Assembly: GCA_945787105.1 (NCBI GenBank)
Contig: CALZGZ010000118.1
Span: forward strand, 1 to 40,744
DNA length: 40,744 nucleotides
Direction: 5' to 3'
Source: an uncultured Gammaproteobacteria bacterium
GTDB taxonomy: Bacteria; Pseudomonadota; Gammaproteobacteria; Arenicellales; JAANXG01
Shown: positions 8,947-17,357 of the stretch, in pieces
Numbering within the stretch: the stretch's first letter is position 1
How the letters are laid out: each line of letters opens with the position of its first letter
Position numbers and translations under genes: made by a program
Notes under the pieces: model-generated
Told to the model about the DNA's origin: nothing
The model's input: only the letters and a program-made list of their open reading frames with translations
The model's database searches: none

Positions 8947-9534
8947 TCAGTCGGCCAAGATCTCCGCGGTGGTGATGATTACGTCCTTTTTGGGGACATC
9001 ATCGTGAACACCAGCACGAGCGGTTTCGACACCGGCGATCTTATCCACCACGTCGATCCCCTTGACCACTTTAGCGAACACCGCATATCCCCAACCGCTT
9101 GGATTTTTTCCGCTGTGATCCAGGAAAGCGTTGTCCTTGAGATTGATAAAAAATTGAGAACTGGCGCTGTTTGGGTCATTTGTGCGTGCCATAGACAGCG
9201 TGCCACGATCATTCTTAAGTCCGTTGTCCGCCTCGTTCTTGATTGGGTCGCGGGTGGGTCGTTCCTTCATACCGGGTTCAAAGCCGCCGCCTTGAATTAC
9301 GAAATTAGGTATCACGCGGTGCATAATGAGCCCATCGTAAAAGCCGTCGTTAACATAATCGACGAAATTCTTCGCTGTAACAGGCGCTTGATCATCGAAC
9401 ACTTCGATGTCAATGACGCCGTAGTTTGTAGTAAATCTCACCATTGTATTTTCCTTTTTGTTTGTTTGTGCAAGCGGCGAACTGATCACAAGGACTGCAA
9501 TTGCCGTACTAAATAATAGGCTTGGCCAGCGCAT
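8947..9534 (-). CDS. PpiB-type cyclophilin peptidyl-prolyl isomerase with signal peptide
   Basis: Catalyses cis–trans isomerisation of Xaa-Pro bonds. 195 residues: a signal peptide (RWPSLLFSTAIAVLVISSPLA, probable cleavage near residue 22), a short linker, then the cyclophilin domain from residue 31. Motifs: FHRVI-like MHRVIPNFVIQGGGFEPGM, KNEADNGLKNDRGTLSMA and SQFFINLKDNAFLDH. The mature domain resembles cytoplasmic PpiB (which begins MVTFHTN in E. coli) more than periplasmic PpiA. The start at 9534 has AAAAGGAG nine bases upstream. A second ribosome site, AAAAAGGAAAATACA, precedes the internal ATG at 9444, which would give a PpiB-like protein without the signal. It sits between an EVE gene (15 bases) and the ElyC-like gene. 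Confidence 0.93.
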   Translation of the reverse strand: MRWPSLLFSTAIAVLVISSPLAQTNKKENTMVRFTTNYGVIDIEVFDDQAPVTAKNFVDYVNDGFYDGLIMHRVIPNFVIQGGGFEPGMKERPTRDPIKNEADNGLKNDRGTLSMARTNDPNSASSQFFINLKDNAFLDHSGKNPSGWGYAVFAKVVKGIDVVDKIAGVETARAGVHDDVPKKDVIITTAEILAD

Positions 9535-9549
9535 AACGTATACTCCTTT

Positions 9550-10014
9550 TCATTCACTTTCGAGTTTGAGGATGTAGTCCCATTGCGGTTTGGTAACCGG
9601 CAAGATAGAAAGCCGGCTACCGCGTTGTAACAAGCGCATATCTCTGAGTTTCTTGTGTTCCTTGAGTTCCTGTAATGGAATTGTCCTTTTGAATTTTCGC
9701 GCTAGTTTGACATCAACCATGAACCAGCGAGGGTGTTCAGGATCGCTCTTCGGATCATAGTATTTGTGCTTGGGGTTGAACGCGGTAAAGTCAGGATAAG
9801 CCTCACGTACGATCTTGACAATTCCGGTGATACCGGGTTGCGGACAATTGGAGTGGTAAAAAAATGCCAGATCTCCTTTGCGCATGTCGTCACGCATAAA
9901 ATTACGCGCTTGGTAATTTCGTATTCCGTCCCAATGGTCTGTCTTGCGCTTTTGCCGGGCAAGGTCGTCGATACCGTAAATACCCGGCTCGCTTTTCATC
10001 AACCAGAATTGCAT
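9550..10014 (-). CDS. EVE-domain protein (thymocyte nuclear protein 1-like)
   Basis: 154 residues spanning a single EVE domain, the PUA-related fold that recognises modified bases in nucleic acids. Characteristic segments are FWLMKSEPGIYGIDDL at the start, HWDGIRNYQARNFM, KGDLAFFYHSNC, ITGIVKIVREAYPD and a C-terminal LSILPVTKPQWDYIL. Free-standing bacterial EVE proteins of this length are common; their substrates are mostly not known. The gene lies in the minus-strand run between fau (51 bases upstream) and the cyclophilin (15 bases downstream), probably as part of the zapA–6S–fau transcript or a derivative. Its ribosome site is weak. Confidence 0.9.
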   Translation of the reverse strand: MQFWLMKSEPGIYGIDDLARQKRKTDHWDGIRNYQARNFMRDDMRKGDLAFFYHSNCPQPGITGIVKIVREAYPDFTAFNPKHKYYDPKSDPEHPRWFMVDVKLARKFKRTIPLQELKEHKKLRDMRLLQRGSRLSILPVTKPQWDYILKLESE

Positions 10015-10065
10015 GAGTAACCGTCTGAGCTAGTAGAGGCCTAATAGTCGCAAAGATAAAAGTTT

Positions 10066-10653
10066 TCACACGGCGAGAAAAGCTTTTTCGGTAACGATGC
10101 CCCGTAAACACACATCCCAGGAGTCCTGTGGCACATGCTCAACTTGCTGAAAAGAATGAGCGGCGCCAATAACCATTGGCGAGTGCCAATATTTTCTGCT
10201 GCCTAAAAAGGCAAGCGTGCGATCGTAAAAGCCGGCTCCCATGCCAAGCCGACCGCCGTTTGCATCAAAGGCAATCAATGGCACGAGAATCAATTGGAGG
10301 TGATGCGCGTTGAACAAATCGCGCCGCCGAACCACCGGTTCCGGGATCCCAAATCGGTTAACGCGGGTCGGCTGTTGACGTAGGTACCGCGCAAAACGCA
10401 ATGGCAAATTCGGGTGGTTGACCACCGGCAGGAAGCATTGTTTGCCCGTGCGCCAAGCATGCTCGATTGTGGGGCGGGGATCTATTTCACCGTCATTGGG
10501 ATAATAAAATGCGACGCGATGCACGTTTCGAAAATAGGATAGACGCGATAGCTGCCGTAGCAGATCGTCAGCCGCAGATTGTTGCTCGTACGGGGAAAGT
10601 TGACGACGCCTATTACGCATCTGGGTACGTAAGCGGCGTTTGTCTGCAACCAA
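10066..10653 (-). CDS. fau: 5-formyltetrahydrofolate cyclo-ligase
   Basis: ATP-dependent conversion of 5-formyl-THF to 5,10-methenyl-THF, which clears an inhibitory folate side product. This fits a genome that runs glycine cleavage. Motifs: basic N-terminus with RNRRRQLSP, VAFYYPNDGEID, the ATP/folate loop FDANGGRLGMGAGFYDR, and VIGAAHSFQQVEHVPQDSWD. From the TTG at 10653 there are 195 residues. The ATG at 10620 (MRNRRRQLS) aligns better with the usual family start but has no clear ribosome site. It lies just downstream of 6S RNA, the classical ssrS–ygfA (fau) pair of gammaproteobacteria. Confidence 0.93.
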   Translation of the reverse strand: MVADKRRLRTQMRNRRRQLSPYEQQSAADDLLRQLSRLSYFRNVHRVAFYYPNDGEIDPRPTIEHAWRTGKQCFLPVVNHPNLPLRFARYLRQQPTRVNRFGIPEPVVRRRDLFNAHHLQLILVPLIAFDANGGRLGMGAGFYDRTLAFLGSRKYWHSPMVIGAAHSFQQVEHVPQDSWDVCLRGIVTEKAFLAV

Positions 10654-10700
10654 TGATGTGCGCTCGATAACTGGAATAATCGATGTATGGTGATAGAAGT

Positions 10701-10885
10701 GGCGTCACCCACCTGTGCCGTGTCGCTCCTAATTCCTTGAACCAAAAAGGTCCAAGTGGGGGCCTCGGAGACGTATCAGGCTTTCCGTTTATAGGACATG
10801 CACAACAACGAACTCTATGCGGCTCCCAAATTATGATTTAGGTTCTAAGGGTGTTCAGAACAACTCGAACACCGTAGGCGACGCC
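10701..10885 (-). ncRNA. ssrS: 6S RNA
   Basis: Regulatory RNA that mimics an open promoter and sequesters sigma-70 RNA polymerase in stationary phase. On the minus strand, GGCGTCGCC (10885–10877) pairs perfectly, with one G·U, with GGGTGACGCC (10710–10701). This gives the closing stem of a ~185-nt RNA, close to the 184 nt of E. coli. Inside are AACGGAAAGCCTGATAC and the hairpin CTTGGACC–TTTTT–GGTTCAAG (near 10735–10756), matching the conserved 3' half of 6S. The position between zapA and fau, same strand, is the standard location. The exact ends may differ by a few bases. Confidence 0.9.
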
Positions 10886-10933
10886 AAATCTTCTATTCCT
10901 TCCGATGTCACCCTTCCGGGAATATACCCCTTA

Positions 10934-11239
10934 TTATAGATGAAGTTGCTCCTGCATTGCCGAGTCCAGTTTTTCCTGTAGCGCTTTCATACGCTCACCC
11001 AGCTCCTCCTTTTTCTTGGCTTCATCGCGAATATACAATAGTTCGTTCACAACATTGAGGGCGGCAATAATCGCACAGCGCTCCAGACTTACAACCTTCC
11101 CGCTTTTTTGGATCTCACGCATCCTGCCGTCAAGGTTCGCGGCAGCCCGAGTCAACGCATCACGTTCCTCATCCGGACACGCCACTGTGAATTCGCGCCC
11201 CATGATAGTCACTTTGACGCCTTGTGAGGCCGGTTTCAT
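10934..11239 (-). CDS. zapA: Cell division protein ZapA
   Basis: Binds FtsZ and bundles its filaments at the Z-ring. 101 residues: an N-terminal globular domain with VKVTIMGREFTVACPDEE and ALTRAAANLDGRMREI, then a C-terminal coiled coil with ALNVVNELLYIRDEAKKKEELGE. Length and both halves fit the family. Its ATG overlaps the stop of the upstream coiled-coil gene in an ATGA arrangement, so translation is probably coupled. 6S RNA begins about 50 bases downstream. Confidence 0.95.
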   Translation of the reverse strand: MKPASQGVKVTIMGREFTVACPDEERDALTRAAANLDGRMREIQKSGKVVSLERCAIIAALNVVNELLYIRDEAKKKEELGERMKALQEKLDSAMQEQLHL

Positions 11240-11457
11240 TTTATATTTTCTAGTGTACGCAGGCGGTCAACAATTGTCTCCAGTCGATTGCGCGCTATCT
11301 TATTCTTCTCGGACAGTTTGGTTTTTTCTTCAAGCAAGGAGTCACGGCTAGAGCGAAGCGATAGGTTTTCGTCCCGCAACCGACGGCACGTTTTTATCAA
11401 TTCATCTACCCGCTGTTCCAAACGAGCTAAACCTTGTTCTTGTTCGCTGAGACTCAT
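11236..11457 (-). CDS. Small ZapB-like coiled-coil protein (TIGR02449-type)
   Basis: 73 residues from the ATG at 11457, nearly all one coiled coil: LARLEQRVDELIKTCRRLRDEN, then LLEEKTKLSEKNKIARNRLE. A TTG start at 11496 would add 13 residues but has no better ribosome site. Small proteins of this type sit directly upstream of zapA in many gammaproteobacteria and resemble ZapB, which cross-links ZapA. A division role is inferred from position and shape, not demonstrated. It overlaps zapA by four bases (ATGA). Confidence 0.85.
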   Translation of the reverse strand: MSLSEQEQGLARLEQRVDELIKTCRRLRDENLSLRSSRDSLLEEKTKLSEKNKIARNRLETIVDRLRTLENIK

Positions 11458-11565
11458 GACGATCCGAACTATAGGCCTCTGGTCAAATTCGGTCAACGCC
11501 TATTAACGGTTGAAGGAACGCCCTAAATATGGGAACCTTTTGTGTCCCGCGGTTACTTGGTTCAT

Positions 11566-11594
11566 TGTATAACGAGCAACTGACGTACTCTCAA
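11566..11594 (-). promoter_or_regulatory. Sigma-70 promoter for the zapB-like–zapA–6S–fau run
   Basis: On the minus strand, TTGAGA (11594–11589) and TATACA (11571–11566) are separated by exactly 17 bases. The predicted start near 11559 leaves a leader of about 100 bases before the zapB-like ATG. It lies in the 205-base gap shared with divergent ygfB. Confidence 0.6.
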
Positions 11595-11662
11595 TCATCA
11601 CAGTGACCAACGCCACCTCCTGCTCTCCATGCTTCTGTGTTCGTGTAAATTTATAGCGTAGC

Positions 11663-12211
11663 ATGAATCCGACGTTTTCCAATTCTGATTATGACCGACT
11701 ACGCGCGGCGTTGTTGCTTGCGGATACGGGTCATAATGCTTCCAAAGTTCATGGCATTATTTGCGGCGCTATCTGCAACCAGCTAAAGTCCGGACGACAA
11801 GTGGATGTAAATAATCTTGTCAGTGCGGTGGCTGGGAATAGTAACGAATCGAAAGGCGCGCTTGAGGAATTCATCGATTCATTGTATGAAAGCAGTCAGC
11901 AAAGCCTGAATGATCGTGATTTGTCTTTTTCGTTGTTATTACCGGGCGATGAGCATGAGTTGCTGGAGCGTACCGAGGCTGTGGGCCAGTGGTGCCAGGG
12001 TTTTGTCTTTGGTTTGTTATCCAACCGGGCCGTTGCCATAGATCAATTATCCGGTGACGCGGCGGAGATTGCCCGGGATTTCGTCGCGATTTCCAAGGCT
12101 GAGCCTGGAGACGATCGAGAGCAAGACGAATGGGCATTGGCGGAGATAGAAGAGTACGTTCGTGTGGGTGTTCAATTAATCTTTGAAGAGCTGCAAGATG
12201 ATGTCGCGTAA
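11663..12211 (+). CDS. ygfB: UPF0149 family protein YgfB
   Basis: 182 residues of the UPF0149/YecA-YgfB all-helical family: YDRLRAALLLADTGHNASKVHGIICGAIC near the start, then EFIDSLYESS, FSLLLPGDEHELLERTEAVGQWCQGFVFGL and a C-terminal EIEEYVRVGVQLIFEEL. Related YgfB proteins have been linked to regulatory roles in Pseudomonas, but the biochemical function is not settled. It heads the plus-strand ygfB–pepP–ubiH–ubiI run, as in E. coli, and overlaps pepP. The start ATG has only a weak ribosome site. Confidence 0.92.
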   Translation: MNPTFSNSDYDRLRAALLLADTGHNASKVHGIICGAICNQLKSGRQVDVNNLVSAVAGNSNESKGALEEFIDSLYESSQQSLNDRDLSFSLLLPGDEHELLERTEAVGQWCQGFVFGLLSNRAVAIDQLSGDAAEIARDFVAISKAEPGDDREQDEWALAEIEEYVRVGVQLIFEELQDDVA

Positions 12212-13544
12212 TACGCGTAGTCAAAGAGACAGTATTGATATGATCGCTAGGCGGGTATTCGAGCGTAGACGTCAGGAAGTGATGCAACTCATGGGCGATG
12301 GAATTGCCGTTATCGCTACTGCGCCGGAAAGGATTCGTAACCGGGACGTCCATTATAGATTTCGTCCAGACAGCGATTTTTTCTATCTGACACATTTCCC
12401 CGAGCCAGAAGCGGTGGCAGTTTTGTGCCCCGGTCGAGAGAAAGGTGAATATATTTTGTTTTGTCGCGAACGTGATCCTGAACGCGAGGCTTGGGATGGG
12501 AAGCGAGCCGGCTTACAAGGGGCGGCAGAGCTCTATGATGCCGATGATGCATTTCCGATCGCCGATATCGGAGATATTCTGCCGGGTTTGCTGGAGAATC
12601 GTAGCAAGGTGTTCTGTAATGTGGGCAGTTATCCCGATTTCGACATGAAATTATTGGGCTGGGTCAACGAGGTCAAAGCAAAAACCCGTGCCGGCGTAAA
12701 CGCGCCGAATGAATTAGTGGACCTGACTCACATCCTCCATGAATTACGGTTAATTAAGCAGACCGACGAAGTGAAAGTGATGAAGCACGCCGCGAGAATA
12801 TCGGCTGCTGCTCATCGGCGCGCGATGCAAGTGTGTCAGCCGGGAATGATGGAATATGAACTCCACGCAGAGCTGGAATATGCGTTCCGCAAAGGTGGTA
12901 GTGCCTATCCGGCTTATCCCCCGATCGTGGCCGGGGGCGCCAACGCCTGTGTATTGCATTATATTGATAACAACGACGAACTCATGGACGGTCAACTAGT
13001 GCTGATTGATGCCGGAGCCGAGATCGACTGTTACGCCTCCGATATTACGCGCACGTTCCCAGTCAATGGAAAGTTTTCGCCCGAGCAAAGAACCGTCTAC
13101 GAGCTCGTTTTAGCGGCACAGGCTGCCGCGATAGAAAAGGCCCAAGCGGGTTGCCACTGGAATGAGCCCCACGATGCAGCGGTTCGTATTTTGGTTCAGG
13201 GGCTAATTGATGAGGGTCTGTTACGAGGTGGCGTCGATGAACTTGTCGAGAATAGTTCCTATCGTCGTTTTTACATGCACCGGACCGGACATTGGCTGGG
13301 CATGGATGTTCATGATGTTGGTGACTATAAAGTCGAGGGAGAATGGCGCGAGTTGGAACCCGGAATGACGTTTACGATTGAACCTGGTTTGTATATCCCA
13401 GGCGATGATGACATCGATCCGAGATGGCGCGAAATTGGTGTCCGTATCGAGGACGATGTCCTGATCAATCGCAACGGTAATACCATCTTGTCGAAAGATG
13501 CACCAAAGACCGTTGGCGAAATCGAGGCTCTAATGCAAAAGTGA
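12198..13544 (+). CDS. pepP: Xaa-Pro aminopeptidase P
   Basis: Cytoplasmic metallopeptidase that removes an N-terminal residue preceding proline. About 448 residues: an N-terminal AMP_N domain (FERRRQEVMQLMGDGIAV, RPDSDFFYLTHFPEPEAV) and a pita-bread catalytic domain with the dinuclear metal ligands visible in LVLIDAGAEIDCYASDITRTF (two Asp), HRTGHWLGMDVHD (His), TIEPGLYIPG (Glu) and GVRIEDDVLI (Glu). The ATGs at 12198/12201 overlap the end of ygfB; the ATG at 12240 (MIARRVFERRRQ) aligns best with the E. coli start and is also possible. It lies in the conserved ygfB–pepP–ubiH–ubiI order. Confidence 0.94.
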   Translation: MMSRNTRSQRDSIDMIARRVFERRRQEVMQLMGDGIAVIATAPERIRNRDVHYRFRPDSDFFYLTHFPEPEAVAVLCPGREKGEYILFCRERDPEREAWDGKRAGLQGAAELYDADDAFPIADIGDILPGLLENRSKVFCNVGSYPDFDMKLLGWVNEVKAKTRAGVNAPNELVDLTHILHELRLIKQTDEVKVMKHAARISAAAHRRAMQVCQPGMMEYELHAELEYAFRKGGSAYPAYPPIVAGGANACVLHYIDNNDELMDGQLVLIDAGAEIDCYASDITRTFPVNGKFSPEQRTVYELVLAAQAAAIEKAQAGCHWNEPHDAAVRILVQGLIDEGLLRGGVDELVENSSYRRFYMHRTGHWLGMDVHDVGDYKVEGEWRELEPGMTFTIEPGLYIPGDDDIDPRWREIGVRIEDDVLINRNGNTILSKDAPKTVGEIEALMQK

Positions 13545-13550
13545 GCGGTG

Positions 13551-13557
13551 AAGGAGG
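13551..13557 (+). promoter_or_regulatory. Strong ribosome binding site deciding the ubiH start
   Basis: AAGGAGG lies five bases before the TTG at 13563. The GTG at 13548, the alternative in-frame start, has no comparable site, so the TTG is preferred. Confidence 0.6.
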
Positions 13558-13562
13558 ATTCG

Positions 13563-14807
13563 TTGCACACAGGAGGTAATGAAGGCCACCAGCGATTTGA
13601 TGTCGCAATCGTCGGTGGCGGTTTGGTCGGCGCTAGCTTGACTTGTGCATTGGCGTCGACACCGTTACGCGTGGCCTTGATTGAGGCAGTGCCATTCAAA
13701 TCCGAATCCCAACCTAGTTACACTGAACGCATGCTCGCGCTCTCGCACGGCACGATGCAAATCCTATCTGCAATCGGTGTTTGGCCCGAGGTGACGGCGC
13801 GGGACGCGACCCCGATAGAGAGTATTCATATTTCGGACCTTGGCCATTCCGGGTTTACCCGTCTTAGCCATACTGATGCTGGCGTCGATGCACTCGGGTA
13901 TATCGTGCCGGCTCGGGTATTGGGGCAAGCACTAATGGCGCGCACGGATAACGCCGAAGCGGAGTTTATTTGCCCCGGGCAAGTCACCGGAATCAGCTCA
14001 GATGAAAACTGCGCAGTCCTGACCGTGCAAACAAACAGTGGAGAGACAGCGGTAACATGCAGATTGGTTGTGTTGGCAGACGGTGGTCGATCACCCGCCC
14101 GCGAATGGTTGGATATCAAAACTGTCAGTCGCGATTATGGACAGACCGCTATATTGACGACGGTCACGCCAGAGCGGGATCATCAAAATAAGGCCTATGA
14201 ACGTTTCACCGCTACCGGTCCGTTGGCTTTATTGCCGACCAGCGGCAACCGTTACGCGGTCGTATGGACGACCACATCCAGTCAGGCCCCGGAACTCATG
14301 GGTCTCTCGGACAGCGAATTTCTCGCAAGTCTCCAAGCTCGGTTTGGATACCGTGCAGGCAATTTGCGCAATCTGGGCGAACGAAAAGCGTATCCGCTAT
14401 CGTTGGTTCGTGTTCCGAATCCTATCGCACGCCGGGCGGTGGTGATCGGTAATGCCGCACATACCCTACACCCGGTTTCCGGTCAGGGCTTTAACCTTGG
14501 TCTGCGTGATGTGGCGGCGTTGGCTGAAGTCCTAAACAATGCCACGCGAAACGGTGACGATATAGGTTCCATCTCGGTGTTAGGCCCCTATGCCGATTGG
14601 CGACGCGACGATACCCGCGCAACTATTACCTTTACCGATGGCCTGATAAGGCTTTTCTGCAATGAGTCACTGCCGTTGGCGTTCTTGCGGGGTGTCGGCA
14701 TGGTGGCAGTGGATATCTTTCCGTCTCTCAAGCGATCCCTGCTTCGACGCACCATGGGTTTGGCGGGACGGGTCCCGCAACTCGGTCGCGGTGTACCTTT
14801 GGGGTAG
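13563..14807 (+). CDS. ubiH: 2-octaprenyl-6-methoxyphenol hydroxylase (ubiquinone synthesis)
   Basis: FAD-dependent aromatic hydroxylase for ubiquinone synthesis, acting on the membrane-bound Ubi intermediates. About 414 residues: N-terminal FAD-binding VAIVGGGLVGASL, the mid-protein LVVLADGGRSPAREWLDI, and the second FAD motif VVIGNAAHTLHPVSGQGFNLGLRD near residue 290. The last one has the GNAAH variant typical of UbiH, where UbiI has GDAAH. It follows pepP closely and is followed four bases after its stop by ubiI, so the run is probably one transcript. Ubiquinone is a likely acceptor for APS reductase electrons here (inference). Confidence 0.92.
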   Translation: MHTGGNEGHQRFDVAIVGGGLVGASLTCALASTPLRVALIEAVPFKSESQPSYTERMLALSHGTMQILSAIGVWPEVTARDATPIESIHISDLGHSGFTRLSHTDAGVDALGYIVPARVLGQALMARTDNAEAEFICPGQVTGISSDENCAVLTVQTNSGETAVTCRLVVLADGGRSPAREWLDIKTVSRDYGQTAILTTVTPERDHQNKAYERFTATGPLALLPTSGNRYAVVWTTTSSQAPELMGLSDSEFLASLQARFGYRAGNLRNLGERKAYPLSLVRVPNPIARRAVVIGNAAHTLHPVSGQGFNLGLRDVAALAEVLNNATRNGDDIGSISVLGPYADWRRDDTRATITFTDGLIRLFCNESLPLAFLRGVGMVAVDIFPSLKRSLLRRTMGLAGRVPQLGRGVPLG

Positions 14808-14810
14808 GCT

Positions 14811-16025
14811 ATGAGCGAGCACGATGTGGTGATTATCGGTGCCGGGATGGTCGGCGCGACATTGGCCAATGCTCTGGCTCAGCGTGAATATAGAGTTGCA
14901 ATAATCGATACCAATGACCCGCCTGTTGTTGATCACAGCCAATACGATCTCCGGGTCAGCGCGCTAGGCCGCGCCGCGGAGTGTGTGTTTCGTAATCTGG
15001 GAATATGGCCGGCGGTAAGCGCACATCGGGTGTCACCGTTTCGCAAGATGGTGGTGTGGGATGCGGGGAGTGAGGGTGCCATTACCTTCGATGCCGCGGA
15101 GATCGGCGAACCACAGCTGGGACATATTGTCGAGAACAGCCTAGTGGTTGATGCCTTGCATCGACAGCTCGGCAACTATCCCCACGCCGACGTGCTATGG
15201 GCGACCAAGGTGGAAGAAATTACCCCGCAGCGCGACTCAGTTACAATTGGTTTTAGCGGCGGTGAGTGCACAGCGGCCCTTGTGGTCGGTGCCGATGGTG
15301 CTGGCTCTTGGGTGCGCCGGCACCTGGGTATCGGGGCGCGGGGAACGGATTACGATCAACGTGCCATCGTTGCTCAGGTGCAAACGGAGCGGTCCCATGA
15401 ACACACTGCGTGGCAACGTTTCTTAGCGACCGGTCCGCTGGCTTTTTTGCCGTTGGCGGACGGCAGTTGCTCGATTGTTTGGAGCTGTGACCGGCCGTTG
15501 GCTGACGAGTTGATGACGCTGACGGACGAGGCATTTATTCATAGGTTGGAGGAATCGTTTGAATTCAGGTTAGGCAAAATCAGCGCGATCGGCGCGCGCA
15601 AGTGGTTTCCATTGTCGCGATCGTATGTAGAACGCTACATTGCCGGCCGTTGCGTATTAATTGGTGACGCTGCTCACGCGGTACATCCGCTTGCGGGCCA
15701 GGGTGCCAATCTTGGCATTGCCGACGCCGCCGTACTGTCAGAGGTGGTGGCCGGTGCCGCGCACAAGGACATCGGAACCCGATCTGTGTTACGGCGCTAT
15801 GAACGTTGGCGCAAGGGCGAAAACATGTTGATGATGAATGCAGTACATGGTTTGCAGAGACTATTCCAGGTGCAGTTAACGCCGATACGGCAATTGCGAG
15901 GCTTAGGGCTGCGCCTGACTGATGCATCGGGCCCGTTGAAACAACTAATAATACGTCGCGCAATGGGACTTGACGGCGATCTTCCGGAGCTTGCCAAGTG
16001 CTCGATTTCGATTGCAGATTATTAA
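14811..16025 (+). CDS. ubiI: UbiI-type FAD-dependent ubiquinone hydroxylase
   Basis: 404-residue paralogue of UbiH. N-terminal VVIIGAGMVGATLANAL binds FAD; LVVGADGAGSWVRRHLGI and VLIGDAAHAVHPLAGQGANLGIAD complete the flavin site. In E. coli the second gene of this pair (formerly visC) hydroxylates C5 of the ubiquinone ring. The order ubiH–ubiI and the GDAAH motif support UbiI, but the UbiF/COQ6 class is close, so the exact ring position is inferred. It begins three bases after the ubiH stop, and the antiporter gene follows 12 bases later. Confidence 0.87.
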   Translation: MSEHDVVIIGAGMVGATLANALAQREYRVAIIDTNDPPVVDHSQYDLRVSALGRAAECVFRNLGIWPAVSAHRVSPFRKMVVWDAGSEGAITFDAAEIGEPQLGHIVENSLVVDALHRQLGNYPHADVLWATKVEEITPQRDSVTIGFSGGECTAALVVGADGAGSWVRRHLGIGARGTDYDQRAIVAQVQTERSHEHTAWQRFLATGPLAFLPLADGSCSIVWSCDRPLADELMTLTDEAFIHRLEESFEFRLGKISAIGARKWFPLSRSYVERYIAGRCVLIGDAAHAVHPLAGQGANLGIADAAVLSEVVAGAAHKDIGTRSVLRRYERWRKGENMLMMNAVHGLQRLFQVQLTPIRQLRGLGLRLTDASGPLKQLIIRRAMGLDGDLPELAKCSISIADY

Positions 16026-16037
16026 ATCAGAATTCAT

Positions 16038-17273
16038 ATGGAAATTCTGAATTTACTCGCAATACTCATCACCCTCTCCGCTGTTTTTAGTTACCTCAAT
16101 TATCGTTTCATTGGGCTGCCGACCACTATCGGGGTCATGCTCATCGCGCTGGTCTTGTCGCTGGTGTTGATCGGTTTGAATGTTTTGGGCATCGGGGAAT
16201 TTGAAACGAAGGCCGAATTGATGCTGTCGCAGATTGACTTCAGCATAGTATTGATGCACGGAATGCTGAGCTTCCTGCTGTTCGCCGGTGCATTGCATGT
16301 GAATTTCGAAGATCTTTCCAAGTTCAAGTGGATAATCACGAGTTTGGCGACGATGGGCATTGTTTTGTCTACGTTCATTGTCGGCACCCTGATTTGGATT
16401 TTATTGGGTCTTCTTGACTTTAATATTGCTTATATATATTGCCTGTTGTTCGGCGCACTGATATCACCCACGGATCCCATTGCCGTGATGGCGACATTAA
16501 AAACGGTCGGTATCGCAAAAAGCTTGGAGACCAAGATTACCGGCGAGTCGCTGTTTAATGACGGCGTCGGTGTGGTCATATTTTTGGTGTTGCTGAGCTT
16601 GGCATACAGTCCCGAGGACGTTTCCGCCGGAGAGGCGGCGCTGCTATTCGTGCAAGAAGCGATAGGAGGTGCGCTGTTCGGTGTAGCGTTGGGCTATCTC
16701 GGCTTTTACCTGCTGCGCACAGTTGACAATTATCAGGTTGAGATTCTTCTCACCCTGGCGTTGGTGATGGGTGGATACACCTTAGCGCTCAAACTGCATA
16801 CGTCAGGGCCTATTGCTATAGTGGTGGCAGGCCTGATGATCGGGAATGAAGGTAGGGCGCTAGCTATGTCCGACAAGACTCGTGAGCACCTCGATACGTT
16901 CTGGGAACTGATTGACGAGATTTTGAATGCAATCTTGTTCGTGCTCATCGGGCTCGAGATGCTGATACTGGAGTTCTCTGCTGGCTACATAATTGCGGGG
17001 CTGTTCGCCATTCCCCTGGTGTTGATGTCCCGGTTCTTTAGTGTGGGTATTCCGGTCGGCTTGCTACGGTTAAAGAAGGAGTATAGTCCTCATGTGGTCA
17101 AGATCCTGGTGTGGGGCGGTTTGCGTGGCGGAATCTCAGTAGCTTTGGCATTGTCTCTGCCGATAGGAGAGGCGCGGGATGTGTTTTTAGTAATGACGTA
17201 CATCATCGTCGTGTTCTCGATATTGGTGCAGGGACTGACTATCGCTCCAATGTTAAAAAGGTTTAGCGGCTAA
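16038..17273 (+). CDS. NhaP-type Na+(K+)/H+ antiporter, CPA1 family
   Basis: 411 residues with about 11–12 hydrophobic segments and almost no soluble tail. CPA1 motifs: ALISPTDPIAVMATLKTVG and GESLFNDGVGVVIFLVLL, the latter holding the ion-binding Asn-Asp pair, plus RGGISVALALSLP near the C-terminus. It exchanges cytoplasmic Na+ or K+ for protons across the inner membrane; ion preference cannot be read from sequence. It starts 12 bases after ubiI, so it may share that transcript, and ends 84 bases before the convergent binding-protein gene. It lacks the long cytoplasmic C-terminal domain that some CPA1 members carry. Confidence 0.9.
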   Translation: MEILNLLAILITLSAVFSYLNYRFIGLPTTIGVMLIALVLSLVLIGLNVLGIGEFETKAELMLSQIDFSIVLMHGMLSFLLFAGALHVNFEDLSKFKWIITSLATMGIVLSTFIVGTLIWILLGLLDFNIAYIYCLLFGALISPTDPIAVMATLKTVGIAKSLETKITGESLFNDGVGVVIFLVLLSLAYSPEDVSAGEAALLFVQEAIGGALFGVALGYLGFYLLRTVDNYQVEILLTLALVMGGYTLALKLHTSGPIAIVVAGLMIGNEGRALAMSDKTREHLDTFWELIDEILNAILFVLIGLEMLILEFSAGYIIAGLFAIPLVLMSRFFSVGIPVGLLRLKKEYSPHVVKILVWGGLRGGISVALALSLPIGEARDVFLVMTYIIVVFSILVQGLTIAPMLKRFSG

Positions 17274-17357
17274 ACGACGTCAATGCACGCCAGATTAATC
17301 CGTTTATTGACACTCGAGTCCTTGGTCTGCAAATCCAAGTTGGACTCGATATTGTGA

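Noticed and set aside
17315-17348. Hairpin CGAGTCC/GGACTCG with TTGG/CCAA between the antiporter and the PhnD-like gene as a bidirectional terminator
   Set aside because: The stem is interrupted and no T-run follows on either strand.
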